Source: Kocuria turfanensis (lineage in GTDB: Bacteria > Actinomycetota > Actinomycetes > Actinomycetales > Micrococcaceae). Taken from it: a stretch of 64,000 nt of DNA. The translations under genes were made by a program, and so were the position numbers. Shown piece by piece: positions 39,802-49,117 of this stretch. Under the pieces are notes generated by a model. That model saw only the letters and a list, made by a program, of their open reading frames with translations. It was not told the origin of the DNA and did not search any database. The stretch is from the NCBI RefSeq assembly GCF_001580365.1, contig NZ_CP014481.1:34057-98056 (forward strand). The letters run 5' to 3'. Positions within the stretch are counted from its first letter, which is position 1. Every line of letters begins with the position of its first letter.

Positions 39802-42045
39802 ATGAGCACCCCGCACCACCACCCCCGCCCCACCGCTCCGGGCCACGAGCACACTGGCCACGGCGCTGAGCAGTCCATGGACCACAGCCTCCATGGGCGC
39901 CACGGCGATACCGACACCCATGGGCAGGCCATGCCCTCCGACCACGCCCACTCCGCGGTGGACGAGGACCACGCGGTTCACACCCACGGGGAGCACGCCG
40001 GGCACTCCACGGCGATGTTCAAGAACAAGTTCTGGCTCTCCCTGGCCCTGTCCATCCCCGTCGTGTACTTCAGTCCCATGGTCGGGCACCTGCTGGGCTA
40101 CCACGCCCCGCAGTTCCCCGGCTCGGCCTGGATCGCCCCGGTGCTGGGCACGATCATCTTCTTCTACGGCGGGATGCCGTTCCTCAAGGGCGGGCTCACC
40201 GAGCTGAAGTCCCGCCAGCCGGGGATGATGCTGCTGATCTCCATGGCCATCACGGTGGCCTTCGTCGCGTCCTGGGTCACCACCCTGGGGATCGGCGGCT
40301 TCGACCTGGACTTCTGGTGGGAGCTGGCGCTGCTGGTGGTGATCATGCTGCTGGGCCACTGGATGGAGATGCGCGCCCTCGGTGCGGCCTCCTCCGCCCT
40401 GGACGCCCTGGCCGCCCTGCTGCCGGACGAGGCGGAGAAGGTCCTCGACGGTGAGACCGTCACCGTTGCGATTCATGAGCTGGCCGTGGGCGACGTCGTC
40501 CTCGTCCGCTCCGGGGCCCGTGTCCCGGCCGATGGGACCATCACCGGCGGCTCGGCCGAGTTCGACGAGTCCATGATCACCGGCGAATCCCAGGCCGTCT
40601 CCCGCACGGTGGGCGACACGGTCGTGGCGGGCACCGTGGCCACCGACAACACGGTGCGCGTGCGAGTGGAGGCCGTCGGGTCCGACACCGCCCTGGCCGG
40701 GATCCAGCGCATGGTCGCCGACGCCCAGGCCTCCTCCTCCCGCGCCCAGGCCCTGGCCGACCGGGCGGCCGCCTGGTTGTTCTGGTTCGCCCTGACCGCC
40801 GGCATTCTCACCGCCATCACCTGGACCCTGCTGGGCCAGCCTGACGACGCGGTGGTGCGCACCGTGACGGTCCTGGTGATCGCCTGCCCGCACGCCCTGG
40901 GGCTGGCCATCCCGCTGGTGATCGCGATCTCCACCGAACGCGCCGCGAAGGCTGGGGTGCTGATCAAGAACCGGATGGCCCTGGAGCGGATGCGCACCAT
41001 CGATGTGGTGCTCTTCGACAAGACCGGGACGCTGACCGAGGGCGCCCACGCCGTCACCGGTGTCACCCCCGTTCCCGGGGTCTCCGAGGCCGAGCTGCTG
41101 GCCGTTGCGGCGGCCGCGGAGGCCGACAGTGAGCACCCCGTCGCCCGGGCCATCGTCGCGGCCGCGGCTACACACCCCGAAGCCTCCCGGATGGGCCTGC
41201 GCGGTACCGGCTTCCAGGCGGCCACCGGCCGTGGCGTGCGCGCGTCCGTGGACGGGAGCGAGGTCGTGGTGGGCGGACCGAACATGCTGCGTGAGCTCGG
41301 CCTGTCCACCCCGGCCACGATCTCCGCCGCCACCCGGGCCTGGACCGACCGTGGGGCCGGGGTCCTGCACGTGGTGCGCGACGGCACCGTCATGGGCGCC
41401 CTGGCCCTGGAGGACCGGGTGCGCCCCGAGTCCCGCGCGGCGGTCCGCGCCCTGCAGGAACGGGGTGTGCGGGTCGCGATGATCACCGGCGACGCCCGGC
41501 AGGTCGCCGAGGCCGTCGGGGCCGATCTGGGCATCGACGAGGTCTTCGCCGAGGTCCTGCCCCAGGACAAGGACACCAAGGTCACCGAGTTGCAGTCCCG
41601 GGGGATGACCGTGGCGATGGTCGGCGACGGCGTCAACGACGCCCCGGCCCTGGCCCGCGCCGAGGTCGGTATCGCGATCGGGGCCGGCACCGACGTGGCC
41701 ATGGAGTCCGCCGGGGTTGTCCTGGCCGGCAACGACCCCCGGGCCGTGCTGTCGATGATTGACCTCTCCCGGGCCAGCTACCGCAAAATGCTGCAGAACC
41801 TGGTGTGGGCCACCGGTTACAACCTCATCGCCGTGCCGCTGGCCGCCGGTGTGCTGGCCTCCGTCGGCCTGGTGCTCTCTCCGGCGGTGGGGGCGGTGCT
41901 GATGTCGGTGTCCACCATCGTGGTGGCGCTCAACGCCCAGCTGCTGCGCCGGCTCGACCTGGACCCGGCGCACCTGGCCGCCACCGGCACCGAGGACCGA
42001 GCTACCGCCCCATCGCAGCGGTCAGACGCGGCCCACGCCCACTGA
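39802..42045 (+). CDS. copB: CopB-type copper-exporting P-type ATPase (CPH)
   Basis: 747 aa. The first 70 residues hold about 18 His (HHHPRPTAPGHEH and similar) in place of HMA domains. The ion-binding membrane motif is Cys-Pro-His at 362-364 (VLVIACPHALGLAIP), which defines the P1B-3-like CopB group. Phosphorylation site Asp406 (DKTGTLT), the actuator loop ITGESQAV, the hinge [15 protein letters not shown] and the His-Pro pair SEHPVARA are all intact. It pumps copper out across the membrane. It probably shares an mRNA with the chaperone upstream. Confidence 0.95.
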   Translation: MSTPHHHPRPTAPGHEHTGHGAEQSMDHSLHGRHGDTDTHGQAMPSDHAHSAVDEDHAVHTHGEHAGHSTAMFKNKFWLSLALSIPVVYFSPMVGHLLGYHAPQFPGSAWIAPVLGTIIFFYGGMPFLKGGLTELKSRQPGMMLLISMAITVAFVASWVTTLGIGGFDLDFWWELALLVVIMLLGHWMEMRALGAASSALDALAALLPDEAEKVLDGETVTVAIHELAVGDVVLVRSGARVPADGTITGGSAEFDESMITGESQAVSRTVGDTVVAGTVATDNTVRVRVEAVGSDTALAGIQRMVADAQASSSRAQALADRAAAWLFWFALTAGILTAITWTLLGQPDDAVVRTVTVLVIACPHALGLAIPLVIAISTERAAKAGVLIKNRMALERMRTIDVVLFDKTGTLTEGAHAVTGVTPVPGVSEAELLAVAAAAEADSEHPVARAIVAAAATHPEASRMGLRGTGFQAATGRGVRASVDGSEVVVGGPNMLRELGLSTPATISAATRAWTDRGAGVLHVVRDGTVMGALALEDRVRPESRAAVRALQERGVRVAMITGDARQVAEAVGADLGIDEVFAEVLPQDKDTKVTELQSRGMTVAMVGDGVNDAPALARAEVGIAIGAGTDVAMESAGVVLAGNDPRAVLSMIDLSRASYRKMLQNLVWATGYNLIAVPLAAGVLASVGLVLSPAVGAVLMSVSTIVVALNAQLLRRLDLDPAHLAATGTEDRATAPSQRSDAAHAH

Positions 42046-42088
42046 CCCACCGATTCCCCACCCCTCAACATAGAAAAGGACTGAACCT

Positions 42089-42784
42089 GTGAAGCGTTCC
42101 ACCACCCTCACCACTCTCGCCCTGGCCTCCGCCCTGGCCCTGGCCGGCTGCGGCACCAGCGGCGAAGAAACCTCCGGGGAGGCACCCGAGGCCACCACAT
42201 CCGCGGCCGGCGCCGGAAACACGGACACCGCCACGGCCACCCCCTCCGGCTCCGCCCAGGCGGTCACGGAAGAGCACAACGACGCGGACACGATGTTCGC
42301 CCAGATGATGATTCCCCACCACGAGCAAGCCGTTCAGATGAGCGAGGTCATGCTCGCCAAGGATGATCTCGATCCGGACGTCGAGGAGTTGGCCAATAAG
42401 GTCGTCGCCGCCCAGGGCCCGGAGATCGACCAGCTCAAGAACATGCTCGAGACCTGGGGGGAGCCCACCTCGATGGAGTCCGGGGGCATGGAGGGCATGG
42501 ACCACGGCTCCGGCTCCGGTGGGGGCATGGAGGGCATGGAGGGCATGGAGGGCATGATGACTGAGGAGCAGATGCAGGAGTTGGAGGCCGCTGAGGGCAC
42601 CGAGGCCGCCGAGATGTACCTGACCATGATGACCGCCCACCACCGCGGGGCCATCGACATGGCCCAGGACGAGGTCGCCAACGGGCAGAATCCTCAGGCC
42701 ATCGAGATGGCCCAGAAGGTGATTGAGGACCAGGAAGCCGAAATCCAGGAAATGGACCGTCTGCTGCAGCAGATCCAGGGCTAG
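42089..42784 (+). CDS. DUF305 lipoprotein with Met-rich repeat
   Basis: 231 aa. Lipoprotein signal peptide ending LALAGCGTS. A DUF305 ferritin-like four-helix domain is indicated by the paired motifs FAQMMIPHHEQAVQMSEVML and MYLTMMTAHHRGAIDMAQDE. Between them lies a Gly/Met/Glu insertion built from 9-bp DNA repeats (42524-42559) that gives repeated GMEGM units. Met and His side chains suit Cu(I) binding outside the membrane. It lies just after copB. The function of DUF305 proteins is not firmly known. Confidence 0.9.
   Translation: MKRSTTLTTLALASALALAGCGTSGEETSGEAPEATTSAAGAGNTDTATATPSGSAQAVTEEHNDADTMFAQMMIPHHEQAVQMSEVMLAKDDLDPDVEELANKVVAAQGPEIDQLKNMLETWGEPTSMESGGMEGMDHGSGSGGGMEGMEGMEGMMTEEQMQELEAAEGTEAAEMYLTMMTAHHRGAIDMAQDEVANGQNPQAIEMAQKVIEDQEAEIQEMDRLLQQIQG
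42524..42559 (+). repeat. 9-bp tandem repeats encoding Met-Glu-Gly units
   Basis: Three perfect copies of GGCATGGAG and a partial fourth. They encode the Met-rich stretch of the DUF305 lipoprotein; copy number could vary between strains. Confidence 0.9.
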
Positions 42785-42845
42785 TACCTGCTGGGCTCGC
42801 CCCGCTCAGGCATCCACCCCTCAACTTGGGCGTCTGAGCTGAAGG

Positions 42846-42909
42846 GCTTCACCGGCCCAGGGGCGGGGGCCTCACCCAGATGGGTGAAGCCCCCGCCCCT
42901 TGGCCGGTG
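42846..42909. terminator. Long bidirectional terminator hairpin
   Basis: A stem of about 25 bp with minor mismatches joins TTCACCGGCC/AGGGGCGGGGGC on the left to GCCCCCGCCCCT/TGGCCGGTG on the right, centred near 42881. It lies between the convergent DUF305 genes. T tracts are lacking, but stem stability is high. Confidence 0.75.
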
Positions 42910-42973
42910 GCAACCGGTGTGTCGTGAGGTCAGCCTTCCGTGGGCTCACCACTTCGGTGGCTGGCCCCGGGTC

Positions 42974-43681
42974 TTAGCTGCGGCCGGCGAGCCAGGTGCG
43001 GAAATCAGCGACCTGGGCCTGCTGGGTAGTGATCCCAGCGGTGGCGGCCACCCGCAGCTGGGCGTGGTCCGCCCGGGACTGCGGCTCCAGGAACTCGATG
43101 ATCCCGGCCTGGTGGTGCGGGATCATTTTCTGCACGAAGGCCACGTCGAAGCCCTCACCAGCCTCCACGGCGGAGAGCTCCTCGATCATCATCTGGGTTT
43201 CCTCCTCCAGGACCTTCATCTCTTCCTGGGCTTCCTCGGGGGCTTGGGCCATGGCCTCCTCGGGGGTCAGCCCGTACCACTCCTCCAACCACCGGGTGAA
43301 CTGGTCGATCTGGTGCTGCTGGTTGGCGATGATGTTCTCCGCGTGCGTGCGGATATCCGGGCTGGCCCCGCGCTCGAGCTCGAGCTGGGACATCTCGATC
43401 GCGGCCTGGTGGTGCGGAATGATCTCGGCCAGGAAGGTGATCTCCAGCTGCTCGCCCTCCAGCCCGGCCAGGGTCTCACCGAACTCGTAGGCCGTCGGAG
43501 AGGTCGGATCCGGCTGGAGCGTCTCCGCCGGGGCCTGATCCTGGGCATGGGACGAGACCGGGGTGGCCACCTGCCCGTGGGCCAGGGCCGGGGCGGTGGC
43601 CCCGCCCAGCAGGGCGGTCGCGAAGATAACGGTGGAGGCGGCGGCCGTAATGCGGCGGCCAAGGAACTGGGTGGAACGCAT
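42974..43681 (-). CDS. Secreted DUF305 protein
   Basis: 235 aa from the ATG at 43681. A Sec signal peptide ends around ATAPALAHG. Two DUF305 motifs follow, FLAEIIPHHQAAIEMSQLEL and FVQKMIPHHQAGIIEFLEP, with a helical, Glu-rich connection. Unlike its neighbour it has no lipobox and no Met repeat, so it would be released or wall-associated. It is transcribed toward the other DUF305 gene with a shared terminator between them. Confidence 0.9.
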   Translation of the reverse strand: MRSTQFLGRRITAAASTVIFATALLGGATAPALAHGQVATPVSSHAQDQAPAETLQPDPTSPTAYEFGETLAGLEGEQLEITFLAEIIPHHQAAIEMSQLELERGASPDIRTHAENIIANQQHQIDQFTRWLEEWYGLTPEEAMAQAPEEAQEEMKVLEEETQMMIEELSAVEAGEGFDVAFVQKMIPHHQAGIIEFLEPQSRADHAQLRVAATAGITTQQAQVADFRTWLAGRS

Positions 43682-44095
43682 GATGATGTCTCTCTTCCAC
43701 AATGAAGAAGCTCGACCCCGATGTGCCGGCCTCGGCAATCAGCTCGTACCCGGCACGCGAACAAGCCGCGCGGGTAGAGCTGTCCTGAACAAGGGGTGGG
43801 GGAAGAGGAAACCCGCCTCCGGGCGGGCCCGATCAGCCCATCAGGATCCTCTTTCACCGACGGAGACCGGTCACCGGTATCCGTCGGTCAGCGTGTGGCC
43901 TCCAGAAAAGGCCCAGTTCCCGTGGAAGCCCTTCTCCACGGGCCCTCAGGTACTGGGGCACCACCCAGGCGGCGGGTGCGTCATGGCGGCGGTCCCCTCA
44001 CCAGAGGAGATCTGGCCCGTGACGCCGATCCCTGTCGGTCACGGACGTTCGCACCGCCCCCGCCGCCCGGGTGATGGGTCAGTGGGGGTCGGGAC
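43682..44095. other. Intergenic region, no gene seen
   Basis: Separates the secreted DUF305 gene (promoter side) from the 3' end of the copper-storage gene. It contains short G/C palindromes, for example an ACCGGT pair near 43865-43880. I see no reading frame with a ribosome site and no copper box. Confidence 0.4.
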
Positions 44096-44506
44096 TCAGC
44101 CCAGGGAGGCGACCAGTTCGGCGCAGGCGGCCTCGCAGCGACGGCAGGCCTCAGCACAGATCCGGCAGTGCTCGTGCATGGACGCGTGCTGCTCGCACTC
44201 ATCCGCACACGCCTTGCACGCCATCTGGCAGGCCTTGATCGCGTCCAAGGTGATGTTCGCGTCGTAGCCGGTGTGCCGCGAGAGCACCCGTCCGGTGGCC
44301 TCGCACAGGTCCGCGCAGTCGAGGTTGGTGCGGATGCACTTGGTCAGCTCGGCAACCATGTCCTCGGACAGGCAAGCATCCGCGCAGGCGGTGCAGGTCT
44401 GGGCGCACTCGAAACAGGCTTCGATACAGGCGGCCAGCTTCTCTTTGTCCACCCCGCCGAGGTCCTTCGGGTAGGTCTCCAGCATCGCGCTCACGTGGTG
44501 GGTCAT
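44096..44506 (-). CDS. Four-helix copper-binding protein (Csp type)
   Basis: 136 aa with AAGGAG before the ATG. Cysteines are spaced along four amphipathic helices: CIEACFECAQTCTACADACL, KCIRTNLDCADLCEA, ACQMACKACADECEQH and HCRICAEACRRCEAAC. This is the Csp pattern, in which Cys line the core of a helix bundle and store many Cu(I) ions. No signal peptide is present, so it is the cytosolic (Csp3-like) type. It is an effective copper sink and fits the surrounding copper genes. Confidence 0.93.
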   Translation of the reverse strand: MTHHVSAMLETYPKDLGGVDKEKLAACIEACFECAQTCTACADACLSEDMVAELTKCIRTNLDCADLCEATGRVLSRHTGYDANITLDAIKACQMACKACADECEQHASMHEHCRICAEACRRCEAACAELVASLG

Positions 44507-45094
44507 GGCTTGCTCCTTCGTCGGTTTTCTCCAGGAGACGAACCGGCCGGAACCAGCCCGCCATGCCATCGACAGTAAACTGCCTTTTCTGTGTGACGCG
44601 CCCCAAAAACTTGAAGATTTGATGAAGATAAACGCCCCAGTGACGCGCAGCGGCACCCCATCGGCTGGCCTTCACCGCGGTGAAGCCGGTCGAATATGGA
44701 GATCTCGTGAAGAAATCCCGCCTCACGCTCCGAAAAGGCGCCCCGAGATCTCCCCAAGATGTAAGCACCCTCGAAAAACCCTTGGTACTGCCTCCAGAAA
44801 AGCTGGGAGACACGCGCGGCCCCCAGCCCCTTGTCGCCGCTAGATGTGTCCAGCGAAAAGCGCTTCACGATGCCATTTTGCCTAGTCATACCGGTCCCAG
44901 ACTTGCCAAGGCTCGCGTCATGAGCCCAGCTGAGCGACGAAGCTCGTCTTCCAGGATGTGGCCATCAGGAGCCGGGACCCCGACTTCTCAGTCCCGACCG
45001 GAGGAAGAATCTGGGCCGTGATCTAAACGTGACACTTTCGTTATGGATGGGCTACTGTCCACTGCGTGCCGCTGACTGATCCGGTCGGCACCCT
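44507..45094. other. Intergenic region upstream of the riboswitch, no gene seen
   Basis: Divergent promoter interval of about 590 bp between the copper-storage gene and the NlpC/P60 gene. The first 130 bases are A/T-richer (44580-44640) and probably hold the copper-storage promoter; the promoter for the riboswitch RNA should lie near 45030-45060. No gene is supported. Confidence 0.4.
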
Positions 45095-45280
45095 CGTGCA
45101 CATCGCCGAATTCTGCCGGTGCCCGGGGTTCCTGAAGAGAAATCGCTTGGCAGAAGCGGGGGAACCATTTTCGGTCCCGGTGATCCGGGACCTAGGGGTT
45201 AAGCCGCCCAGGACGTCTGCGTCCGGGGCGGCCGGGTGTCTCCCACCCGCATCCGACAGCTCACCTCGTAGGCAAAGGGA
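45095..45280 (+). promoter_or_regulatory. c-di-AMP (ydaO/yuaA) riboswitch
   Basis: The hallmark 3' segment CGACAGCTCACCTCGTAGGC is at 45254-45273. It is preceded by ydaO-like elements in the right order: CGCCGAATTCTGCC near 45105, AGCGGGGGAACCA near 45156, and AGGGGTTAAGCCG near 45194. Stems such as TCCCGGTGATCCGGGA are visible. In Actinobacteria this RNA controls peptidoglycan hydrolase genes, as here for NlpC/P60. The ribosome site GGGAGG lies only a few bases after the aptamer. Confidence 0.88.
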
Positions 45281-45291
45281 GGAACACACCC

Positions 45292-45954
45292 ATGACTATT
45301 TTTAAGCGCCGCACTGCCCGCCACCGCGCCGAGACCACCTCGCACCTGGTGCGTACCACCACGATCGCCGCTGCCGCCGGCGCGGCGCTCATCGGCTCCA
45401 TCGCCCCGGCCCAGGCCTACGCCGAGGTCCCCGCCGACACCGCCACCGCCTACTCGGCCCCCGCGTCCGCTCTGACGACCTACTCCTCGACGGCCCCCCA
45501 GGCCGTCGTTGCCCCGCAGGCCGTCTCCACCGCCTCCACCCAGGCCCCGGCCGCTCCTGAGCAGAACGCTTCGGCCGCGACGGTGTCCACCCAGTCGGCG
45601 GACATCACCGAGATCACCGGCGCCTCCGGGATCGTGGGCACCGCGATGCAGGGCGCCGGCACCGGCTACGTCTGGGGCGGGACCGCCTTCGGCGCCTGGG
45701 ACTGCTCCGGGTTCACGAAGTGGGCCTACGCCCAGAACGGCATCGAGATTCCCCGCACCAGCTTCCAGCAGATCGCCGCGGCCACCCCCACGGCCACCCC
45801 GCAGCCCGGGGACCTCGTCTCCCAGAACGGCGGGGCCCACATCGGCATCTACATCGGCGGCGGCAAGATGATCTCCGCCCTGAACCCCACCCAGGGCACC
45901 TTCGTCCACCCCGTCAACGCCATGCCGGTGGACGGCTACTACACCTACCGCTGA
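45292..45954 (+). CDS. NlpC/P60 peptidoglycan endopeptidase
   Basis: 220 aa. A Sec signal peptide ends near PAQAYA, followed by an Ala/Thr/Ser/Pro linker. The NlpC/P60 domain (about 115-220) has the catalytic Cys in AWDCSGFTKWAYAQNG and His in GGAHIGIYIGGGKM. Members cut peptide stems of peptidoglycan and act in cell separation. Expression is probably controlled by the c-di-AMP riboswitch directly upstream. It has no obvious link to copper; the gene may be cargo acquired with its riboswitch. Confidence 0.93.
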   Translation: MTIFKRRTARHRAETTSHLVRTTTIAAAAGAALIGSIAPAQAYAEVPADTATAYSAPASALTTYSSTAPQAVVAPQAVSTASTQAPAAPEQNASAATVSTQSADITEITGASGIVGTAMQGAGTGYVWGGTAFGAWDCSGFTKWAYAQNGIEIPRTSFQQIAAATPTATPQPGDLVSQNGGAHIGIYIGGGKMISALNPTQGTFVHPVNAMPVDGYYTYR

Positions 45955-45962
45955 CCCGGCCC

Positions 45963-45996
45963 GCCCTCCGCAACGACCGGAATCGTCGCGGAGGGC
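45963..45996 (+). terminator. Terminator-like hairpin after NlpC/P60
   Basis: GCCCTCCGC at 45963-45971 pairs with GCGGAGGGC at 45988-45996, and a few inner bases (AACGA / TCGT) extend the stem. It lies 9 bases after the stop codon. No T tract follows. Confidence 0.65.
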
Positions 45997-46227
45997 CCCG
46001 GTCCTCGCCCCGGTTGCACAAGAGAGTCCCCGCCTCTCGAGTGAGTTTTTCGTCCACTGCGGACACCACACCTTCCTCCACTCACCCGCCGTGGGCGGTG
46101 CTCCCGATCCGGGGCCCGCTCCGCCGGACACCGTGACACCTTGCACCCCTGACCGGGGTAATCCGTGCTGTCACCACACCGTTCCGTCAGATCCGCCCGG
46201 CCCTCCAGAAAGCCTGCTGAACTCCTC

Positions 46228-47232
46228 ATGACTCGTGACCTGACCTCCTCCAACGGCATCGGCTCCCTCCTCACCGGCAAGGCCCGCACCGTGGCCGCCG
46301 TCGCGGCCTTCTCCGGCCTGGCCCTGGCCACCACCGTCTCCGTGCAGGCAACCCCGGCCCCGGAAGCCTCCACTGACGCCCCGCTGTCGGCCGTCGCCGC
46401 CGCCACCCCCACCGCAGCGCCCACCGTGTCCCTCGAGCCGGTCGCCCACGTGACCACAGCCGAGAAAAAGGCGGAGCAAAAAGTCGATGCCCCGGTCGTC
46501 GCGGCACCCGCCGTGGCCGCTCCGGCACCGAAGGCCGTGGCCGCCCCGGCCGTCGCACCCGCCCCGGAGCCAGTCGCCCAGGATCCAGTCGTCCAGGAGC
46601 CAGTCGTCCAGGCGGTCCCGAAGCCTGTCACCGCACCCGCCCCGGTGGCGTCCCCCGCCCCGAAGCCGACTGTGCAGGCGGCCCCGAAGCCTGTCACCGC
46701 ACCCGCCCCGGTGGCGTCCCCCGCCCCGAAGCCGACTGTGCAGGCGGCCCCGAAGCCTGTCACCGCACCCGCCCCGGTGGCGTCCCCCGCCCCGAAGCCG
46801 ACTGTGCAGGCGGCCCCGAGGCCCGCCGCCGCTCCCGCCCCAAAACCGGCCGTGCAGGCCGCTCCGGCCGCCGAGCGCACGGTCACCCCGCAGAGCTCGT
46901 CCTCCGGCAAGGGCGCGACCATCGCCTCCGCGGCCATGGGACAGCTCGGCGTCGGACAGGACTGCACCGCAGCGGTGAGCAACGCCCTGCGGGCCGCCGG
47001 GATCAACTTCCGCGGGTGGCCGGCTGAATACTTCACGCTCGGCGCACAGGTCTCCGCCGGCCAGGCCCAGCCCGGCGACCTCGTCTACTACGCCGACGGC
47101 GGCATGGGCACAGCCCACATCGGCGTCTACATCGGCGGCGGCAAGGCCGTCCACGGCGGCTGGAACGGCGGCACCACCGTCGTCGACAGCGTCAACGTGG
47201 GCTCCGGCCCCGTCTACATCCGCGTGCGCTGA
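46228..47232 (+). CDS. NlpC/P60-type wall hydrolase with repeat linker
   Basis: 334 aa from the ATG at 46228; no strong ribosome site. A signal or anchor segment lies at about residues 18-40 (ARTVAAVAAFSGLALATTV). A Pro/Ala/Val linker includes three identical 22-residue repeats (PKPVTAPAPVASPAPKPTVQ, then AA) encoded by 66-bp DNA repeats. The C-terminal domain (about 230-334) has the catalytic Cys in VGQDCTAAVSNALRAAG and His in GTAHIGVYIGGGKAVHGG, as in NlpC/P60 or CHAP enzymes. It is a paralogue-like neighbour of the previous hydrolase, but has no riboswitch. Confidence 0.88.
   Translation: MTRDLTSSNGIGSLLTGKARTVAAVAAFSGLALATTVSVQATPAPEASTDAPLSAVAAATPTAAPTVSLEPVAHVTTAEKKAEQKVDAPVVAAPAVAAPAPKAVAAPAVAPAPEPVAQDPVVQEPVVQAVPKPVTAPAPVASPAPKPTVQAAPKPVTAPAPVASPAPKPTVQAAPKPVTAPAPVASPAPKPTVQAAPRPAAAPAPKPAVQAAPAAERTVTPQSSSSGKGATIASAAMGQLGVGQDCTAAVSNALRAAGINFRGWPAEYFTLGAQVSAGQAQPGDLVYYADGGMGTAHIGVYIGGGKAVHGGWNGGTTVVDSVNVGSGPVYIRVR
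46618..46815 (+). repeat. Three tandem 66-bp repeats
   Basis: Perfect or nearly perfect copies start at 46618, 46684 and 46750. They lie in frame inside the wall-hydrolase linker and give Pro/Ala-rich spacer units. A fourth, diverged copy follows. Confidence 0.92.
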
Positions 47233-47251
47233 GCGCACGCCAGCACAGTTT

Positions 47252-47297
47252 CCGGGTGCGCGGTTCCTGGTCGGCCAGACAGGTTCCGCGCACCCGG
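47252..47297 (+). terminator. Rho-independent-like terminator after the wall hydrolase
   Basis: Perfect 12-bp stem CCGGGTGCGCGG / CCGCGCACCCGG with a 22-nt loop that holds its own small stem (CCTG / CAGG). It is followed by TTT and lies 20 bases after the stop. Confidence 0.75.
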
Positions 47298-47850
47298 TTT
47301 CCACGCCTAGGGGCACTTTTTAGCATCGAGCAGCTGGCCACCGTCGTGCCGACACCCCGGGAGCACCCCACCAGGGTTGCCTGCGCTCAACCGCGTCGCT
47401 GTGACGATGACCCCATCCGCTGTGACTGCGGGGGCTCCGGTGTTCTTCTGATGACAGGACCGGCACACCCCCAGACCAACCTCCAGCGGCCAACACCCTC
47501 AGCTCCGGCGACCCGGACAAGTCGGCCCGTCGTCGAGGGCGAGAAGTACAGAGAACCGGAACGAGAGGCACCGGGAACTGTTGGCGTGGCGGCGTTGAGA
47601 GCCCACCACCGCCTCCGGTCGCCGTTTTCCCGGGCACAGTGCATGAATGCACCCATATCCTTCCGGCTCTCCCGCAGACTGGTCTCCAGGACAGGGCCAC
47701 GGCACCGACCAGCACCGGTTCGCGGTCTGAGGCCGCTGGACCGGCCGTGGCGCTGCTTGATAGGCAGGCTCTCGCCCCTTCCCGGCTCCGGCCGATGGGA
47801 CCACCGGCCAGATGGCCCCGTCCCGACCGATGTGTGGCGGAAGGAGCGAC
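47298..47850. other. Intergenic region, no gene seen
   Basis: About 550 bp between the wall-hydrolase terminator and the next ribosome site. Open frames are Arg/Pro-rich without starts of quality. A remnant or promoter region; nothing specific is seen. Confidence 0.4.
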
Positions 47851-48270
47851 ATGTGCACGTGGACGGTGGCAGCGACACGGAAAACCTCAGTCCGGGCGGA
47901 AGGTCCCTTGGCGCAGTCCCTGATGCAGGCCCTCACGGTCTACGACGGTGGCCTGGGAAGCTACGGGCCAGGAGGCGTTTCCCTCACTATGCACGTGGAG
48001 GCCAGCATCGGCGCCACGGCCTATGTTGCGGCACTGTCCGCTCTGGCGACCGACGCACTGCCGTGGGCGGCCGGAGCGGATCTGACGGATCCACAGGTGT
48101 CCGCCCCCGCGCACCGTTGGCAGGGCCTCAACGCACTCCTTCCCGGCCGGCCTACCCCCACCTCCCGGCGTCACCCTGCCCCTGCTGCCGGTCCCCCACC
48201 GTGCCCGCAAGAAGGATGCCTGGGTTCTTCCGGCCCACGGGGTGAGAAGCCCGAGGCCCCGCATCCATGA
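47851..48270 (+). CDS. Possible small protein of unknown function
   Basis: 139 aa from an ATG preceded by a very good ribosome site (GGAAGGAG, 4 bases spacing). Residues 1-80 look protein-like (GPLAQSLMQALTVYDGGLGS, GVSLTMHVEASIGATAYVAA) with a strand-then-helix pattern. The last 50 residues are Pro/Arg/Gly-rich and may be read-through after a frameshift. No family recognised. It precedes the second two-component system by 124 bp. Confidence 0.45.
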   Translation: MCTWTVAATRKTSVRAEGPLAQSLMQALTVYDGGLGSYGPGGVSLTMHVEASIGATAYVAALSALATDALPWAAGADLTDPQVSAPAHRWQGLNALLPGRPTPTSRRHPAPAAGPPPCPQEGCLGSSGPRGEKPEAPHP

Positions 48271-48394
48271 CGTCACCCGCGCCACGGCCGGGCGAGACGT
48301 CTCGTGCCTCGGCACGACGGCCATGTTGCACCAGCCCCACCACCTCATGCCCCGAACCGCAGGCACGGTCCCACCCCCTGAGCAAGGAGCCCAC

Positions 48395-49113
<719 letters not shown>

Positions 49114-49117
<4 letters not shown>

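Noticed and set aside
39271..41973. 900-residue open frame on the minus strand opposite copB
   Set aside because: Gly/His/Gln/Arg-rich composition from antisense of a high-GC gene; no ribosome site or domain, while the plus strand encodes a complete P-type ATPase.
45997..46227. Second c-di-AMP riboswitch before the 46228 wall-hydrolase gene
   Set aside because: The conserved CGACAGCT...CTCGTAGGC end and other ydaO elements are absent in this interval.
46618..46815. CRISPR-like array
   Set aside because: The 66-bp repeats are directly adjacent without spacers and are in frame in a protein linker. No CRISPR array was seen anywhere in the window.
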